Shown piece by piece: positions 62,361 to 64,000 of a stretch of DNA of 64,000 nt. The stretch is from CAIKLP01 sp965279595 (lineage in GTDB: Bacteria; Bacteroidota; Bacteroidia; Sphingobacteriales; Sphingobacteriaceae): contig OZ257246.1 in assembly GCA_965279595.1 (NCBI GenBank), positions 248,001 to 312,000 on the forward strand, in the 5' to 3' direction. The position numbers were made by a program, and so were the translations under genes. Within the stretch, counting starts at the first letter, position 1; the number at the start of each line of letters is the position of its first letter. A model generated the notes under the pieces. The model was not told where the DNA came from and did not search any database. It saw nothing but the letters and a program-made list of their open reading frames with translations.

Positions 62361-62795
62361 ATGAAAAACATAAAATTTTATTTATTCACTATACTACTTA
62401 TTAGTTTAGTTGGCACACTAATTCCTTCATGCAAAAAAGGAGATGATGATCCTGCAATTAGTTTAATCTCTAGAAAGGATCGTTTTACAAATACATGGAC
62501 TTTATCAATGTATGAGAAGAACGGTACTTCACAAGATATTTCAGGTACTACATATACTTACTTAGTAAGAAATGACGGCACACTTACTCAAACTGTTGAA
62601 GGAACAATTTTTGGTCAAACAACTAGAACTGTAACAGATGGAACATGGTTATTTTTGAATGATGATGAAGATGTAAAAATTACCATTGGAAACGATGTTA
62701 CAATTTACAATATCCAACGATTAGCTGCACATGAATTGTGGTTAAGAAAAACAACCAGTACGGATACTTACACATATTATTTTACAGGTTTATAG
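62361..62795 (+). CDS. Hypothetical lipoprotein, lipocalin-like
   Basis: This 144-residue protein has a lipoprotein signal (MKNIKFYLFTILLISL to IPSC, Cys about 24). The mature domain starts with DRFTNTWTLSMYEKNG and has a WLFLND strand, as in lipocalin-like DUF4923/5004-type lipoproteins of Bacteroidota. It should be on the outer or inner membrane facing the periplasm. Function is unknown. A long weak inverted repeat (62813-62820 with 62862-62869) follows. Confidence 0.78.
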   Translation: MKNIKFYLFTILLISLVGTLIPSCKKGDDDPAISLISRKDRFTNTWTLSMYEKNGTSQDISGTTYTYLVRNDGTLTQTVEGTIFGQTTRTVTDGTWLFLNDDEDVKITIGNDVTIYNIQRLAAHELWLRKTTSTDTYTYYFTGL

Positions 62796-62868
62796 TCTGT
62801 AAGTAAAGAGATAACTAAGGAGTTAATTAACTAGATGATTTGGGAAGTTTGGTTTTTTAACCCTTAGT

Positions 62869-63603
62869 TTATTTTAATTTAAGAAGGTATTTCGCCTTCT
62901 TTTTTTTGTCTAAATGTTCCATAGCAGTACGCAACATTGTTCTAGGCATATTTGATGCATTTTTATCTAAGAAATCTAATAGCGCCAATTCGTTTGATTT
63001 ACCTGCCTGCCGAATCCAACCTCCTACAGCCTTTTGAATCAAATCTTCTTGATCATTAACAAGTAATTCAGCAATTTTAAAAGTCTCAACAATATTTCCA
63101 GATTTTAAAAAGTATGCAGTACTTACTATTGCTGATCTTCTTTCCCAAATATTTTTTGATTTCGCTAATTTACTAAGTATAGTTTTAGGTTTATCATTTA
63201 GATATTTCCCCAACACATGTTGCGCAGCAAGATCAACTAGATCCCAATTATTAATTCTATCATGTCTTCGCAAATATAATTCGAACATCTCTTTTTGTTC
63301 GACAATATTTGTTTGCTTCAGTCTGGCTTTTTTATCCAAAATACTCATAGCCCCAGCTCTCACTTCATGAATTGGGCTTTCCATTAATTTTTCTACTTCA
63401 TTTAAAGGCAATCCAATATACTTTTTAGCCAAATCAAAAACATCTAACATTCTGATGCCAATAAATTGATCACCCTCACCATATTCCCCCTTCCCACTTT
63501 TAAAATATCGTTGAATTTTTTCTAACTCCTTGCTAGATTGTTTACTCTTTAATTCAGCAATGAAATCCTTTGCTTTTAAATTAATTGTTTCTTGTTTTGC
63601 CAT
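62869..63603 (-). CDS. AlkD-like DNA alkylation repair glycosylase
   Basis: This 244-residue HEAT-like repeat protein removes positively charged N3- or N7-alkylated bases from DNA. It keeps the key motifs: W120 and D124 in NNWDLVDLAAQHVLG, paired arginines in WERRSAIVSTAYF (about 155-156), and DLIQKAVGGWIRQAGK, plus GDQFIGIRMLD near residue 45. It starts 6 bp after a VOC-family gene, so the two form an operon. The exact lesion range cannot be predicted. Confidence 0.92.
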   Translation of the reverse strand: MAKQETINLKAKDFIAELKSKQSSKELEKIQRYFKSGKGEYGEGDQFIGIRMLDVFDLAKKYIGLPLNEVEKLMESPIHEVRAGAMSILDKKARLKQTNIVEQKEMFELYLRRHDRINNWDLVDLAAQHVLGKYLNDKPKTILSKLAKSKNIWERRSAIVSTAYFLKSGNIVETFKIAELLVNDQEDLIQKAVGGWIRQAGKSNELALLDFLDKNASNMPRTMLRTAMEHLDKKKKAKYLLKLK

Positions 63604-63609
63604 TTTTCT

Positions 63610-64000
63610 CTAAACAGATTTTGGCATTTTTCCCATATCCATAAAAATCATATTCCAACGGTGGCCATCTAAATCAACAAATGCAAAACCATACATCCAA
63701 CCTTGAACTTCTGCGGGTTTACTAAACAAAGTGCCTCCTGCAAGTTCAACTTTCTTAGCCATTTCATCTACTTCCAATTTGCTTTCTCCATCAAAAGAAA
63801 TAATCATTTCATTAGATTGGGAACAGTCAGTTACACCATTTTGAATTATACTTTTAAAAATATTTTCAGCATAAAGCATAATTGCCATTTTCTTCGAACC
63901 AACCAATAAACAGGAAGAGTGTGCAGTATCTGGAAATCCATTATTAGACTCGAAACCAATACTATTAAAAAATGTCTTTGATTTGGCAACATCCTTAACT
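63610..64000 (-). CDS. VOC-family protein, 5' end cut by the window
   Basis: The open frame continues without a stop to the window edge, adding VKDVAKSKTFFNSIGF before the visible LVGSKKMAIMLYAENIFK. A TTG at 63904-63906 is not the true start, because the reading frame and the glyoxalase fold extend upstream. The C-terminus is the usual VOC strand AFVDLDGHRWNMIFMD. It is the upstream partner of alkD, 6 bp apart. Substrate is unknown. Confidence 0.85.
   Translation of the reverse strand, partial: VKDVAKSKTFFNSIGFESNNGFPDTAHSSCLLVGSKKMAIMLYAENIFKSIIQNGVTDCSQSNEMIISFDGESKLEVDEMAKKVELAGGTLFSKPAEVQGWMYGFAFVDLDGHRWNMIFMDMGKMPKSV

Noticed and set aside
1..64000. tRNA, rRNA or defence system
   Set aside because: I found no T-loop-like GGTTCGAATCC pattern in the gaps, no rRNA sequence, and no recognisable restriction, toxin-antitoxin, retron or CBASS genes. 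A structural tRNA search would be decisive.

Overview
This window is a gene-dense, AT-rich stretch of a Bacteroidota chromosome, most likely from the Chitinophagia/Sphingobacteriia side of the phylum. The evidence is two secreted proteins with type IX secretion (T9SS) C-terminal sorting domains, Bacteroidota-specific families (BBP2 porin, Porin_10, DUF5606, RskA-type anti-sigma factor), promoters of the TAnnTTTG type, and almost no Shine-Dalgarno sequences. I see no rRNA, tRNA, CRISPR array, insertion sequence or prophage. Lineage below phylum is inference.

Layout. 1-1.5 kb: small accessory genes (SnoaL-like, GIY-YIG-like, DUF1398). 1.8-8.4 kb: an orphan PAS histidine kinase, then a potassium locus: truncated KdpD-type kinase, KdpE-type regulator, Kup transporter and BBP2 porin, with no kdpFABC. 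8.9-12.9 kb: membrane protein, OsmC, outer-membrane protein, lipoyl synthase, ECF sigma factor with anti-sigma factor. 13-22 kb: uvrA, lytic transglycosylase, an RluB-type pseudouridine synthase with a roughly 395-residue disordered tail, mtgA, the rpsF-rpsR-rplI operon and a methyltransferase. 22-29 kb: lipoprotein, Crp-like regulator, DinB-like protein, dnaX (split by an in-frame stop after an A10 run), icd, T9SS esterase. 29-34 kb: RluA-type synthase, panB, carA, eno and an ftsB/divIC-like gene. 34-49 kb: VWA membrane protein, SIMPL protein, fabG, sucD, ABC exporter, truA, HlyD/TolC pair, polysaccharide deacetylase, aconitase, rlmH, DUF5606, cyclophilin. 49-58 kb: secreted proteins, a lipoprotein, a run of small accessory enzymes (YdeI, DUF6157, DHFR-like, VOC, M24) and a YtxH/holin-like envelope trio. 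58-64 kb: Porin_10 protein, purine nucleoside phosphorylase, lpxK, DUF5808 protein, lipoprotein, AlkD-like glycosylase and a VOC protein cut by the window edge.

Most genes are core metabolism and envelope biology. I did not find a defence island or a biosynthetic cluster. The unusual material is regulatory. (1) dnaX has GGAGG, ten A and TAG, and the reading frame of the tau C-terminal domain resumes in the -1 frame, which fits programmed slippage making gamma and tau. (2) carA and the ftsB-like gene each follow a tiny ORF whose stop codon overlaps the first bases of an intrinsic terminator, and that terminator ends less than 20 nt before the main start codon. In the ftsB-like leader the terminator loop has a perfect 9-nt match to the leader ORF, giving a competing fold. 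(3) Several genes have a -7 promoter box 5-6 nt before the start codon, suggesting nearly leaderless mRNAs. (4) Intergenic spaces hold 7- and 8-bp-period repeats, often as inverted pairs, plus a 131-132-bp tandem repeat between dnaX and icd.
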